Shown piece by piece: positions 1 through 16,900 of a DNA stretch of 64,000 nucleotides. The stretch is from the NCBI RefSeq assembly GCF_032118995.1, contig NC_092654.1:16287284-16351283 (forward strand), in the 5' to 3' direction. Source of the DNA: Asterias amurensis (lineage: Eukaryota; Echinodermata; Asteroidea; Forcipulatida; Asteriidae). Position 1 is the stretch's first letter. Each line of letters begins with the position of its first letter. The notes under the pieces were generated by a model. It was not told the DNA's origin. It made no database searches and saw only the letters and a list, made by a program, of their open reading frames with translations. Made by a program: the position numbers and the translations under genes.

Positions 1-474
1 ATGTAAAATAGAACATTACAAAACAAATCTTACACACATTTGCAAACTCTATGGGTATGTGTAAAAGCCTTTAAGTGTTTGCCTTAAACCAAATAGTGCC
101 AATATTTTTAGCAAACCGGTCAACTTCATTAGTGATGTCTACATCCACTTTTATTTTGCGAGTTAACCTCCATTTAGTAAAGCTGCTAAGCAGAAACTGT
201 TGCTTAAATTTAATTTGTACATCAAGACTGAGCAGGGAATCAGTACCTACATGTACCTTACTTTATATCTGATTCTCATTCAGAAAAACCTACACAGTAA
301 ATTTATTTATTTATTACCAGCGGTATGCCCTCCTGATCATTTGAATGTGTTCAAGTTTTGGAAAAAAAAGTTTGGGTAACCTTTTTAAATTTGCTTGCAC
401 TTATTATTTTTAAAGTTTCTTTTTGCAATTTAAACAAAAAGGTAGTTATGTATAATTTAAAACGTATGGCACCC
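1..474. other. Noncoding stretch, nothing recognised
   Basis: AT-rich sequence without a convincing exon. It should be intron of the gene whose last two exons follow at 1291 and 2006, because the exon at 1291 begins at a splice acceptor. The short open frame from 75 has no recognisable domain or splice context. Confidence 0.5.
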
Positions 475-1194
475 TAGCCTTGCTCAAGGCAGTCGCATTA
501 TTCGCTCCGAAAAGACGCAGCTGTAAACCCACCCGCCGTATACCCTGTGCATGGTGTGTGCGATCACACCGAATGACCAACCCGTATACACACTGTCACA
601 TCGCACGAATACTGTTCACACAACTCATCGCACTCGTACACCACTAACCGCATGCGGAGGCCGTCAGGCCGACAGCCTTGTCGGATCTGTACCTTCCCGT
701 TTTAATGTGTTGTATTGAAAAAATTCCAATAGTGGACGAAATTGGGGGGGCTCGAGGATATGCTAGTATGCAGCTCATGAATATGTATATCGTTCGTCAG
801 ACCTATCAGACAACACAGGATGTGAGGCAAATGAATTATTCATTTTGACGTCCAATCACGCACTTCCCTTATCACGACCTTTGGACCCTATCATGCGTCC
901 GTGGTGGTGGTGTGTGAGGTAAACATGTCTCGTCTTTCGCGGGCATTATGGTAATGAGCTGACCGTGGGAACTCTTCGCTTATTATAGTAATGAGGTCAG
1001 TGGCTTCAACACATATCCTACAAGGCTGTCGGCCTGACGGCCTCCGCATGCGGATAGTGTACGGGGGCATCGTGTCGTGCGATGTTACGCACAGTGAATA
1101 CGGGTGGGTTTTACGCACAGTGAATACGGGTGGGTTTTTATACAGCGGCGGTCTTTTTTCGGAGTGAATAATTCGACTGCCTTGAGCAAGGCTA
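475..1194. mobile_element. Non-autonomous DNA transposon with long inverted ends and 9-bp target duplication
   Basis: The ends are exact inverted repeats starting TAGCCTTGCTCAAGGCAG. Inverted similarity continues inward for roughly 215 bp per arm, including a shared block around 648-680 and 1020-1053. A 9-bp direct repeat ATGGCACCC flanks the element at 466-474 and 1195-1203, as expected of a target-site duplication. Each terminus is TA followed by a small palindrome (GCCTTG-CT-CAAGGC). The right arm has an internal direct duplication near 1085-1135. There is no transposase frame, so it is a MITE-like element. A 9-bp duplication with long arms suggests the Mutator-like superfamily (inference). 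It lies in an intron. Confidence 0.85.
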
Positions 1195-1290
1195 ATGGCA
1201 CCCACAAACTTAGTAAAAATGCTACTATATTATCTCCTACTCATTTTATTAAGAATTAAATTGAGCATTTATTGATTACTTTTGTTACAG

Positions 1291-2318
1291 GAGCAAGCAT
1301 CGTATGATAGACGTAAGAGTGCAGCAAGAGCTGCCGCCGCCGGCATTGAACCTAAACCTCTAGATCAACTGGTCTCAAGGTAAGAGATTACCACTAACCA
1401 CTTGACCACTGTGCTTTCTTGTTGATTGGTGTTTCATTTCATAATCAAATTATTGCTACAAGTAATTGCTTACATAATCCACAGTAAGCCACGATCACTT
1501 CATGCAAATTGACTTCGATGATTACTAGAAGCTCAGCCATAAGCCATTTTGAGATATGGCGGACACAATACTACAACACTATAAGGTTTGGGTAAATTTG
1601 TGTGTTTATATACACCCAAACCAAACAGTGCACTGCTATCACGTCTGCCATACTTCAAAAAGGCTAATGGGCTTTATGAAAGGGGGAAATATAAAGTTTC
1701 ACCTTTTTTTATGAATATGTTGCAAAATTTCAAACTCCTCTGTAAAATCATCAGTTTCTGTCATCAGAAATTCCATTGATCAACGAACGGGTTGCATTTA
1801 GTATTGAAATCCGTCACTTTTGAATGCTTTTGGGCCAGAAGTAGCAAAACTTAGCTGCATACAGCAGATTCTAGCTCATTTGAAATAATCACTTGCCAGT
1901 AGCATTGGCAGTAAATTCCATTGGCCCATCCCCATGGACACACTAAGAGTCAATCAACCTTCAACTTAAAGTAGTAATACAATCCTCGGTCCTTTCTTTC
2001 TTTAGACCACCAGGTACAGCACCAGAACCTCAGCCAGTTAAAGGATTAGACGGCACTATCATTCGACCCAAAACAGGTCCGGCTGGATACTTTGAGGCCC
2101 CAAGCCCCGATTCCAGTGCTGCCTCACGGAGCGGATCAGAGCTGTCCGATCTGTCCGAGGCACGAGGAATGTCTGGTAATGTGTCCCCAGACTCTACATC
2201 ATCGCATCAACTCCCCTGTAGCCTGAATGATATGGCATTGCCTGGGTATGGGACCGATGACGGCGCTGCTGCTGGTATACCTTCTGAAGGCTCATTTGTT
2301 ATGTCTACTGACAGATGA
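1291..2318 (+). CDS. C-terminal two exons of an unrecognised protein
   Basis: Two exons close a gene that begins left of the window. Exon 1291-1379 follows an acceptor (TTTGTTACAG) and ends at a GTAAGA donor. Exon 2006-2318 follows TTTCTTTAG and runs to TGA at 2316-2318; phase is kept across the 626-nt intron. The first exon encodes a basic, Ala-rich stretch with SYDRRKSAARAAAAGIEPKP. The second encodes a Pro/Ser-rich tail of about 104 residues with PPGTAPEPQPVKGLDGTIIR and a serine-rich SGSELSDLSEARG. This looks like a disordered C-terminus; there is no transmembrane segment or known domain. I do not recognise the protein. A polyadenylation signal follows at 2339. The exon structure is well supported, the function unknown. 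Confidence 0.75.
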
Positions 2319-2338
2319 TCAGCTGTACAGACTTGAAC

Positions 2339-2344
2339 AATAAA
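2339..2344 (+). promoter_or_regulatory. Polyadenylation signal AATAAA
   Basis: AATAAA lies 21 bases after the TGA of the gene ending at 2318. It is the first such signal downstream, so a very short 3' UTR is possible. Confidence 0.5.
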
Positions 2345-2447
2345 TATAAAGACCTTTATCTTTGTGCTACCATTTTGCTTTCCTTCCATTTAATTAATAC
2401 GTACCAATAAACTGGCAGAGCATGTCAAGCAGTATGGTATGATTCAG

Positions 2448-3034
2448 CGCTGCTAGTATACCTTCTGATGAAGGCTCATTTGTTACACCTCTATCTGATA
2501 GATGATCAGGGCCCAATTTCATGGCTCTGCTTACCGCCGAATTCTGCGCTTGCGATCATCATTCTCCGCTTACATGCAAGGGCCGAATTTCTGCGCTAGC
2601 CTGGTAAGCGAATAATGCCTAGTAGCGTGGAGTACGCACCCGCTAAAGCCCAAATTCCCCGCTAACCTGTGAAATATGTTTGCCGTAAGCACTGAATTCC
2701 CTGCTTCTGCAATGGCCGGTTCTTCACATACGGTACGCAAAGCCATGAATTTGGGCCCAGTTGTCCAGATTTGAACGACTAGTAAAGACCTTTGATTTTT
2801 TTTAAATATTGATATCGATAACCAAACAGCGGTTAACTGCCACTAACAGGTATCATCAAGTAAAAAATAAAAAACAAGAAAGCACTGAAAACATTCTGTA
2901 AAACTAATCTATAAATATTTAAGAAAACCATAAATGTGATATTTATCTGTGTGATAACGTTTTGCTTTCCCTCCATTTCAATTAAAACTTCCAAGTAGTC
3001 TGAGAAGGAAACATGTCAAGCAGTATAGGGCTGC
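2448..3034 (+). repeat. Decayed tandem copy of the preceding terminal exon and 3' UTR
   Basis: Sequence from about 2448 repeats the segment from about 2262: the last codons (GGTATACCTTCTGAAGGCTC, changed here), the stop region with GATGATCAG, the AAAGACCTTT block, the TTTTGCTTTCC block and the CATGTCAAGCAGTAT block recur in the same order. The copy is interrupted by a palindromic element at 2519-2758 and holds about 150 extra bases near 2795-2950. It has no acceptor or intact frame, so it is a relic, not an exon. Confidence 0.75.
2519..2758. repeat. Palindromic MITE, GGGCCCAATTTCAT family, copy 1
   Basis: The ends are inverted repeats of GGGCCCAATTTCATGGCT. The interior is rich in short GCTTAC/GTAAGC motifs in both orientations. 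It interrupts the duplicated 3' UTR copy, so it is younger than that duplication. Related copies are at 18792-19012, 29947-30155 and 62121-62403. Confidence 0.75.
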
Positions 3035-3660
3035 GTCTGTTACTAATGGTGTTGCTCAGGGCAACCTATGGCTGTTTTCCAAACCAAGGCTTGGCTGGGG
3101 CTTAGAGACCATCAGTGGATTCTCTTTAATGGGACTTCAATCAGGTGGACGGATCCCAAGCAATGGTTTCTAAAAGGCCTATTTTCAACGAATATTGTAT
3201 GGCAATCCAGTCATAACCACTAACATAGACATGGTCTTACTTTTGGCTCTGCCATGGCTAAATGAGTCCTAATTTGTCACACCATGGTCACACAAGGTCT
3301 TACATAATATACCTCTGGTACATTCATTGAAAGCAATTTACAGGAAAGTGGAGCTGCATACTAAAATGGTCTCCATAACGGGTAAATATATCAAGTTATG
3401 CTGATATTCATTGAATAGGCACTACACTTTACAGGTTTCACATCGATATTAATGTAAATATTGTTTGTTTGATTGTAAAATAAATTTAAAAAAAAATATA
3501 TAAAAGAAATATGAAACAAAGCCTGCATTTGTCTTCATTACACGATTCCTTATTAGTTCTAGAAAAAGTAAGCATTGAAACTGCTTCAGAATAAATACTC
3601 ATTCTCATAAAATGCATTCAAGTAGGATGAAAGATTAGTATGCACCCATTAGTTACATAA

Positions 3661-3930
3661 CTCGTGGCCGAGTGGATAAGGTCACCAAACTGGAGCTCTG
3701 GTGTTTCAGCAATGGGTGGGTTCGAGTCCGGGTCATGACACTTTAGGTAACTATGCTCTCCACCCAGGGGTAAATGGGTACATGTGAAGGCAGAGATGAT
3801 TTAGCTTAGGCTGTGTATATCTCCCCAGTGAGCTGAAGTGAATTAAGGAATGAATGACCAGGGGTACCAATGTTGGAAGCACTTCGGCTGTATATAAAGT
3901 GCTTATAAAAAAAATCGTGAAACCCATAAC
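3661..3930 (+). repeat. tRNA-derived SINE
   Basis: The first 78 bases look like a tRNA of the class with a long variable arm. There is an A box TGGCCGAGTGG and a B box GGTTCGAGTCC about 45 bases later. A non-tRNA body follows and ends in a CTGTATATAAAGTGCTTATAA tail with an A-run. The acceptor stem pairs imperfectly and no CCA-compatible end follows, so this is a retroposon, not a tRNA gene. The right boundary is approximate. Confidence 0.7.
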
Positions 3931-5510
3931 TGGTCAATCTTTTGAAAGATATTCATTGCGTTACTACTTTGCTGCAATTTTCCCAATGATACGACGTCAA
4001 CCAAACACACTTATCCAAACAAAATGTATGTTGGAACGAAAACTTGACAGCTAGCTGTCACATGGAAAACTTTCTTGGGGTTGTAAATTAACATAGACCT
4101 GCATATGATCCTGTACTACTTTGTTTTATAACTCCCATATTGGCAAGCTCAAGTATTCGGTCATAATGTGGTATTGCAAGCTAGTGTTAAATTTCTTGAT
4201 CTTCCTTTCTGATTATAATCTTTCATTGGCTCATTATTATTGGAGAACAAAGATTGTCAATACAAACGAGACCAAGGCAAGGAGGGACTGTGAACGAGTT
4301 TATTTTTCCAGAGTTAAGCCGCAAAATAAACAAAGATAAAATCACATGAAAAGCAAACAGGCGCATACTTCATTCTTTGATAGGGGGGAGGGTTATTATC
4401 GATGAGTAATATTTTATGACGATGTATTGGTCAAATTTATCAACAAAGTAAAGAAATTGTTATAATAGTGAATAAAATATGCTTTTTAATGATGTTGGCA
4501 AATAAACTGTCGTATTAAAAAAGATTTAGCCAATAGAAAAGATATATTCCCATGTTTATAAAATGAATTCTTCCAATTTTGTCAGACAAGCTACCATTGG
4601 CCCATTCTCACAATGGAAACTTTTGCTGAATAATAAAATAAACACAAAAAGTAGCTTAATAAGCACAGCAAAGCCGCTTACCAGAATAACGTTACCAGCC
4701 AAAGTATCATGTCGCATGCACAATTTCTAACTGGTATCTTGCAGATTTTTGCTAAGCAGAACATGTTTGAGCAATAGACCTTTCTTTTGTTGATAAACAA
4801 ACCGCCTTGGTTGGCATGGTCGGCCGAATGTTAGTATAACACTCAATCGTAAAAACAGATGTTTCAACAAAATTCAACATTTTCTGCAAACTTTCAATTA
4901 AATAAAATACCTCTCATAATTAGTTGTTTTGTTTTTGAACAAAATTATAAATTTTGTAACATTGTTATAAAAAATAGCGATCTTTTCTTGATTTGCACTT
5001 ATGGCTTTCCATAGTTTTCCAATCTGGGTTGGCAAAAACTCGGGCTGTGACGTTGCAAAAGAAAGGTCTATTGTATGAAGGCCCCCATCCCCAGGTCCTA
5101 GGACTAGGAGTAGAATTTGGCCACGTCACGTAGCAGTGTTAAGCACTTTATGAAACCATTACAATGGGAGGTAGAAATAAACGATGTGTAATTCAGACGT
5201 TGTGTTCACAGTGCATCTGTTTTTTTCTCTGTAAATAAATTGTCGTTGGTAGACACACGGAGGTAGACAGTACTCAAGTCAAAGTTTGATTTTTGTAAGT
5301 TCTCTTTTTCTTAGAGGATTTGGGGGAGGGGCGGGGCATATAAATTATAAGTCATTCAGACACAGCAGAGCAACCATTTTCTCACGCATTGAGGTGGGGG
5401 GGGGGGGGTGTGAGCTTTGAAAAATTTCACGCGTAGCTGGCCTCTTAACATGCTGGACTTGGCATCTTTGGATGTTTTAAATAGTTTTTTTTGTGATACC
5501 CAATCTTAGA
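3931..5510. other. Intergenic region upstream of the sulfotransferase
   Basis: AT-rich and without a convincing exon. It holds a run of about 17 G near 5395-5409 and a TATAAATTATAA stretch at 5340-5351, about 160 bases before the sulfotransferase ATG, which is the only core-promoter-like sequence seen. Confidence 0.4.
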
Positions 5511-11278
<5,768 letters not shown>

Positions 11279-13946
11279 ATTTTTTTGTAGTTGATATAGA
11301 AGAGTGGAACTTCACAAACAGTTAAATTAAATTGACTTACTACCTCCCAAGTAGTCTCACAAATTCTGAAATCTATTCCGTGGCAGTAGAATACATGGCA
11401 AGACAAGTTCTTAAAGAAAGTTCTACATAGCAAACTAGATAGTACACAAACTTTTTAAGAACATATGTTGTTATGGCTAACTGAGTACACATTGAAACTT
11501 GACCTGCAATGTCTCGAAACCCGTAACAGTTAAAGTGTATAGTAATGGAACAATGGATGCATGATAATCTTGATTTAATCGTGTACTCTTGTTTTAATCT
11601 TAGTTCCAAGTTGCCTGAACATAGGGGTGTCTTGGAATCAAATCTAGGGTGAATAGGCAGATGAAAAGTATTTTTGTCACTTTGTTTTAGTCATTTCTTA
11701 AAAAACTACAGCACCTCAGCAAGTAATATTTTAATGGAAGCTTTCTACCGCCATTATCTTCAAGTTGTGTAAGTTTAATGTAAATCTGTGGACATGCATT
11801 GTGTTTTGTGCCCAAACCGTGATTACACTGTAAGCCACACAATCAAGTGTCTATTCAATGTTAACATGACTTGATGTGTAGAAAATAATGTTGGGTTTTG
11901 TTTCTCTTATACTTTGTAATAACTTAATCGGTAGAATCTCAGGTTTATTTTAACAAGTTTTACAATAAAAAGCAATGAGAACAATGGTACTTCTTTCTAC
12001 ACATTTTAGAGCTTAAGAACTTAATTGAATTTAAACCGTATTTGTATTATTAGGTGAAACAATTAGTAGACAAGGGTCATTGAAATTTACCCTTTTTCTG
12101 GAGTACTTGAAAATGCTGCCAAATCTTTCATCTTTATTGTAGATTGTTAATTTTAAGGTACTGAAACTCATGATTTGAATAGTGACAGTATTTTTGTTAT
12201 TTCCCCCAAATAAATTTTTTGACCTAAATTGTTAATAGAAGTGTTTATTATGAAATATTGAAATTTACAAATTAATCAAATAAATTCTACAACTAAAACA
12301 TATTAGTGAAATCATGTAGTAACAACGATGAAACGTTTTGATTTGAGTACTTTTTTTTCAAATTGATTCCTGATGTGTAGCTTATTTACAAAATTTTTCA
12401 TGTGTTTTAAGATGGGTTAGTGCAGATTTGTTTAGCCATAGCGTACTGAAAGGTGAAAGGTTCTTATGTTTTATTTGTTTAGCATTTCGTCTTTAAATTT
12501 ACCTTAAAGGTGTATGTATTACAAAAATATACCAGATATATATATAGATTTCTTCACTTTTTCCAAGAAAGATAATTATAACATGTCAAAGAATTGAAGA
12601 AAAAATTATTTTTTTGTCCACAACTGAATAGGAATAACAATAGTAACTGCTTTGTTTGACGTTTTATACAAAACATATATATATATATATTTGCAATTGA
12701 GAGATGTTACTTACCACATTGTGTAAGTAGTTTGACTAGTTTTATAAAATACAGTGAACAAATTATTACCTCATTTTACAATTTTTATAATAAAAGTAAA
12801 CAAATTATAAGGTTAATCAAAATATGTAGCAGCCTTTTTTAATTCACTATAGTTGATCATTTTTCAAAGAATAAAACATATGATAGCAGCATATTATATT
12901 TTGAATGCGTTGGTGATTTTGTGGGTGTGTGTATTTGTTAATGCTGTCGTACTTTAGAGAAAACATATATAAATAAAATACACTCCTACCCAATATTTTT
13001 GGGGGTCAATTGATAGTTCCTGTTTCTCGGTAATGTGCTTATCCTCACACATGATAAAAGTGTGATTAAGTTTACAATGTTTGACACTTTTCAAACTTGT
13101 AACCGGTCCCATTTCATCAAAAATGTTGGCTAGAGCTTTCTGCAGTTTGGCTGGTAATTTTTGCAGTGGTAAGCACAATTTTGTTGTGCTGATTACTAGC
13201 TACCAGTATAAGCAGCTCTATGAACCTAGACCCTGTGTTATCCATGAACTGTGAATATTTAGATTTATTCTGTTAAACAAAAATAGTTTGTTTTGTTGGG
13301 GTGGTGTTGGTTGTTTAACTGTTTCCTTTTTTTTTTTTAAATCCTCTTCTCCCCTCAGTCCTTTTTTGTGACAATAATTTTTCTTTAAAATGTGTTTAAT
13401 TATCTGCACTTCAACCATGAAAAGTTTAGACTTTGGGAGCGCAAAGCTTGTATAGTTTATGAAAGTTAAACTAACAGTTTTGTCACGTCATATATAATGC
13501 AATCACGATTATTCATTAATTTATTCAAGAACACACGGGTTAGTCCAAAAAATGTGAGGGCTATAATAAACGTAAATTTTGCGACAAATAAACTGTTCAT
13601 ATTAAAACTTCCAGATGAGAAGCTCACATTGGGAGAATTGTTTTGCAAAACCTTGGGTAAATTGCTTGAAAAATGGGGCCATGTATTTGTTTTAATGCAA
13701 CACTTTGGGATGGGAAAGTGTAATAGTACCCGCATACCCTACACTACGTACAGAATGGTCTATGCCAAATAAGTGTGACCTTTAGTCTGGCCCCCGCCAA
13801 CTACACAGCTAATCTTCAATTTGTTTTGCCAGACGCCAGACTACCAATTTATTGACCTTTCCCTTGTTCTGCCTCGGTTCACATGTGCGTGTTTCCGTGA
13901 CATCACTCTCCCATTAAAACCAGGAATATTTAGATTTATTCTCATT
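11279..13946. other. 3' flank of the sulfotransferase and upstream region of transaldolase
   Basis: Very AT-rich. AATAAA signals at 11964 and 12209 are candidate polyadenylation sites for the sulfotransferase. A short TATATA run sits near 12676. Open frames at 12954-13178 (minus) and 13497-13772 (plus) have no recognisable domain. The last 150 bases before 13947 are less AT-rich and may hold the transaldolase promoter and 5' UTR, but no TATA box is evident. Confidence 0.4.
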
Positions 13947-16900
13947 ATGTCATCTCCGAAGCGACAGAAAATGGCATCTCTTTTGGAACAGCTCAAGCAG
14001 CAGTCGACTGTAGTGGCGGATACGGGAGATTTCGAACGTAAGTTTGGATAGTTTGTATGTGTTCAAAAGTGATGTGTCATCCTGGTGCTCGGATCCTCAC
14101 ATCACACCTCAGCTGCAGTAAAAATGATTCGATGTTTCAACAAATTGATGTTTTTTGAAACAGTTCACCCTGCTCAGCTGGTGACCACGCCTACCTTTGG
14201 ATTGGTGGTCAAATCGCTGAACACTCAATTTATTAACAAAATTACTTTTATTTTTAAATTAAAATACACAATTTTATTAACTAACCGTGTACACGGTGTT
14301 TCGGGGGGTATCATCAACTCGGTACACATAAAGACTAGTAGGACTACCTACCACTACTGACCTTACTATATAATAAAACCTGGATGTTGCCAGAAGTCTT
14401 TTTTAAAACTTAAATTAAAAGTTTGTTTTCAGTAAATTAGTTTGTCCACAGCAGTTGCAATAACTAACCTCCCGGATCACAAAATCATTAAACTCTAACT
14501 GATCGAATCCCGGAGATCGGTAGATAAAACATGATTAAGCCAGTAAGGTGGTAAAAGTCAGACATTTTTTTCCACGATACTTTTATTATTAAACAAAATT
14601 AGCAAGTTTAGAGTTCGGCAAAAATAATTGTCGGTCAAGGAAACTGATCAGAACATTTGTTTTGACCTATGAAGCTATTATTAAAATTTTAGTTGCGATT
14701 TAACATAACCCACCTCCTGACGGCGAGTTACCTTAATTGCAACTATAGTATTTTATAAACGGTAAGAAAACCAATCACGTCCTAATCGTCTTCATTTCCT
14801 AACTGTAATTTTTATTGTTTTATTTTGAAGTAAATACTGTAATTAGGTGGAATTGCAAGCTGGCGGAATTAGCAGATTCTAAGCACCCTGCTTGTCCTAG
14901 GCCTAATGTGAAATATTAAATGGGTCTGACCGGAAAACATTTAACCGACATTGGTCATATCAAGATGCTGACAATTATTTTTTTTTTTTTTCAAGTGAAT
15001 CTTAAAAGAAATGTGTGGGCACAATTAGTTGGGTTAATTCTCGTGATGGGCACTGACTTTGGGTTCAACATTGTGTGAGTCAGACCATTCTCTTTGGTCA
15101 GATGGAGGGCAATGTCTTGTGCAAACATTTCTATTTGTTTATTTATTTCCATATACTATTATTATCATTTCTAACTTTTATCCATGTTTAAATTTGAATA
15201 GTTCTACCTAGTAAACATGGTAAACAAAACTATAAGTATTTTTCTCAAAAAAAAAGTAGGTTGGGTATTACTTCCAAATGCTCTTCTCTTGGATGGAATT
15301 AGTGAAAATGAAATGCTTGACAAGTCATTTTAGTACAAGCATGTTTTAAGATCTGGATTCCTGCTCAAGACTTTTCAGAAAATAAAATGCATTGTGGAGG
15401 AATTTTTGTTATCTCCTTCATTATAGCCACACTGCATTGGCCTCATGTTAGATTATAATAAATACATTATGTTTTGTCAGTGGCAGTGCTACTTGAATCT
15501 TCGATATTAAAGAATCGAGGAATAGGGTCTCTAAGTTGTCAATACAGCGCAAGATGCAGATACTGTTAAAAATTGTTTGTATATAATGGTCTTATTTACA
15601 AGCTTTGGAAAACACTTAAAAATTGTAATTAAATAACCATCTAGTCTATAAAAGCCTTCACCATACAGACAGTCCTTGATCAAAAGTTCCTACTTTTTCC
15701 CAAGGACCGAATACCATGCCTGTACAGTAATATGTAAAAAGTAAAACCCTCTTTATGTCCTTGAAAATGTTAATCAGTTTTAACGCCCCAAAAGCTGTAA
15801 ACATTGAACATCTTCTGTAAGCTTGGATCTGTGTGAGAGCGCAATGGCATTGTCAGGCAAATTGGAGTGGTGACCAGGAAGTGTTGTTCTGTTCTTTCAG
15901 TCAGGTGTGGTGTACACATACACCAGTATTGGGGTTGAATGGGCAGTTTTGTTGAATTCCTTCCGACATGGTTGTGCAGGTACCAGTATGCTGGGGATTA
16001 TTTCTGCACTGTCACTGCTTTACAAAATAGTGTACACGTCTACACTCACTGTTAGCGTAGTACACACTAATGCTCATTTAGTTTGCCAAACATTTGCAAG
16101 GGCTTGATGAGTTTAAAGAAATTTCTCTGGAAACAGACTTTGTATGTGGCTCAGTTTTTTTGTTTTGTTTTTCCATTGTTTTGCAAGGGCTTAATGAGTT
16201 TCAAGAAACATGTGGCTAAGAAATGTAACTGGATCAGAAATATTTCTTACAAGAAAACAGTATCTTTTTCTGTTAACATTCACAGAACTTTTACATGAGG
16301 GGGTTTGGACTAAACTACAAAAGAGTATAATGTTTTGTCAGGTATCATATAAATTGTAAATCTTAGTTGCGTTGCCCCGATTTTCGCTGATTGAGTTTTT
16401 TCTCTAATTGAATTTTGACAGCATGTTTTTTTTCCAAATGAAATTGCATATAAAGGCCAATTACATTACTCAAATTGTATGAACTGATTAAAAACAATTT
16501 AACGTTCGAACGAAGCACGCTTACATATGAAACAAAACAAAATGTTTTTTTCTTGGTTACAAATTTAAGCCTGTTATTGTAAGAAACATTTAAGAAAAAA
16601 CAGTTTTAGAATGATTAAGAAAATTAAAAACGTCAGACCCTGGTCTTTGCTGATTGTTCTGATTGGGAAGAATTACAAATAAAAACATATACCACACAAT
16701 GCTGACATTTTATTCTGGCTGTGTACATGTCGGGTAGGCCTATGTACCTAACCTATGGTACACCTTGGGATGTTAATTTTCGAGCAGTCAATTTCCTGCT
16801 TTCGCATTTCGCAGCCAGTCTGCCATTCTCACCTGTGACATTTGTGGGCATGATTAGCCTAGGCATGATATTGCTGTTTATTCGCTCTTAAAAACCCTAA

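Noticed and set aside
3661-3738. Possible tRNA-Ser or tRNA-Leu gene
   Set aside because: Imperfect acceptor stem and continuation into a SINE body with an A-rich tail.
13497-13772. 91-residue open frame upstream of transaldolase
   Set aside because: No domain, overlapped by a frame of similar size on the other strand, in AT-rich flank.
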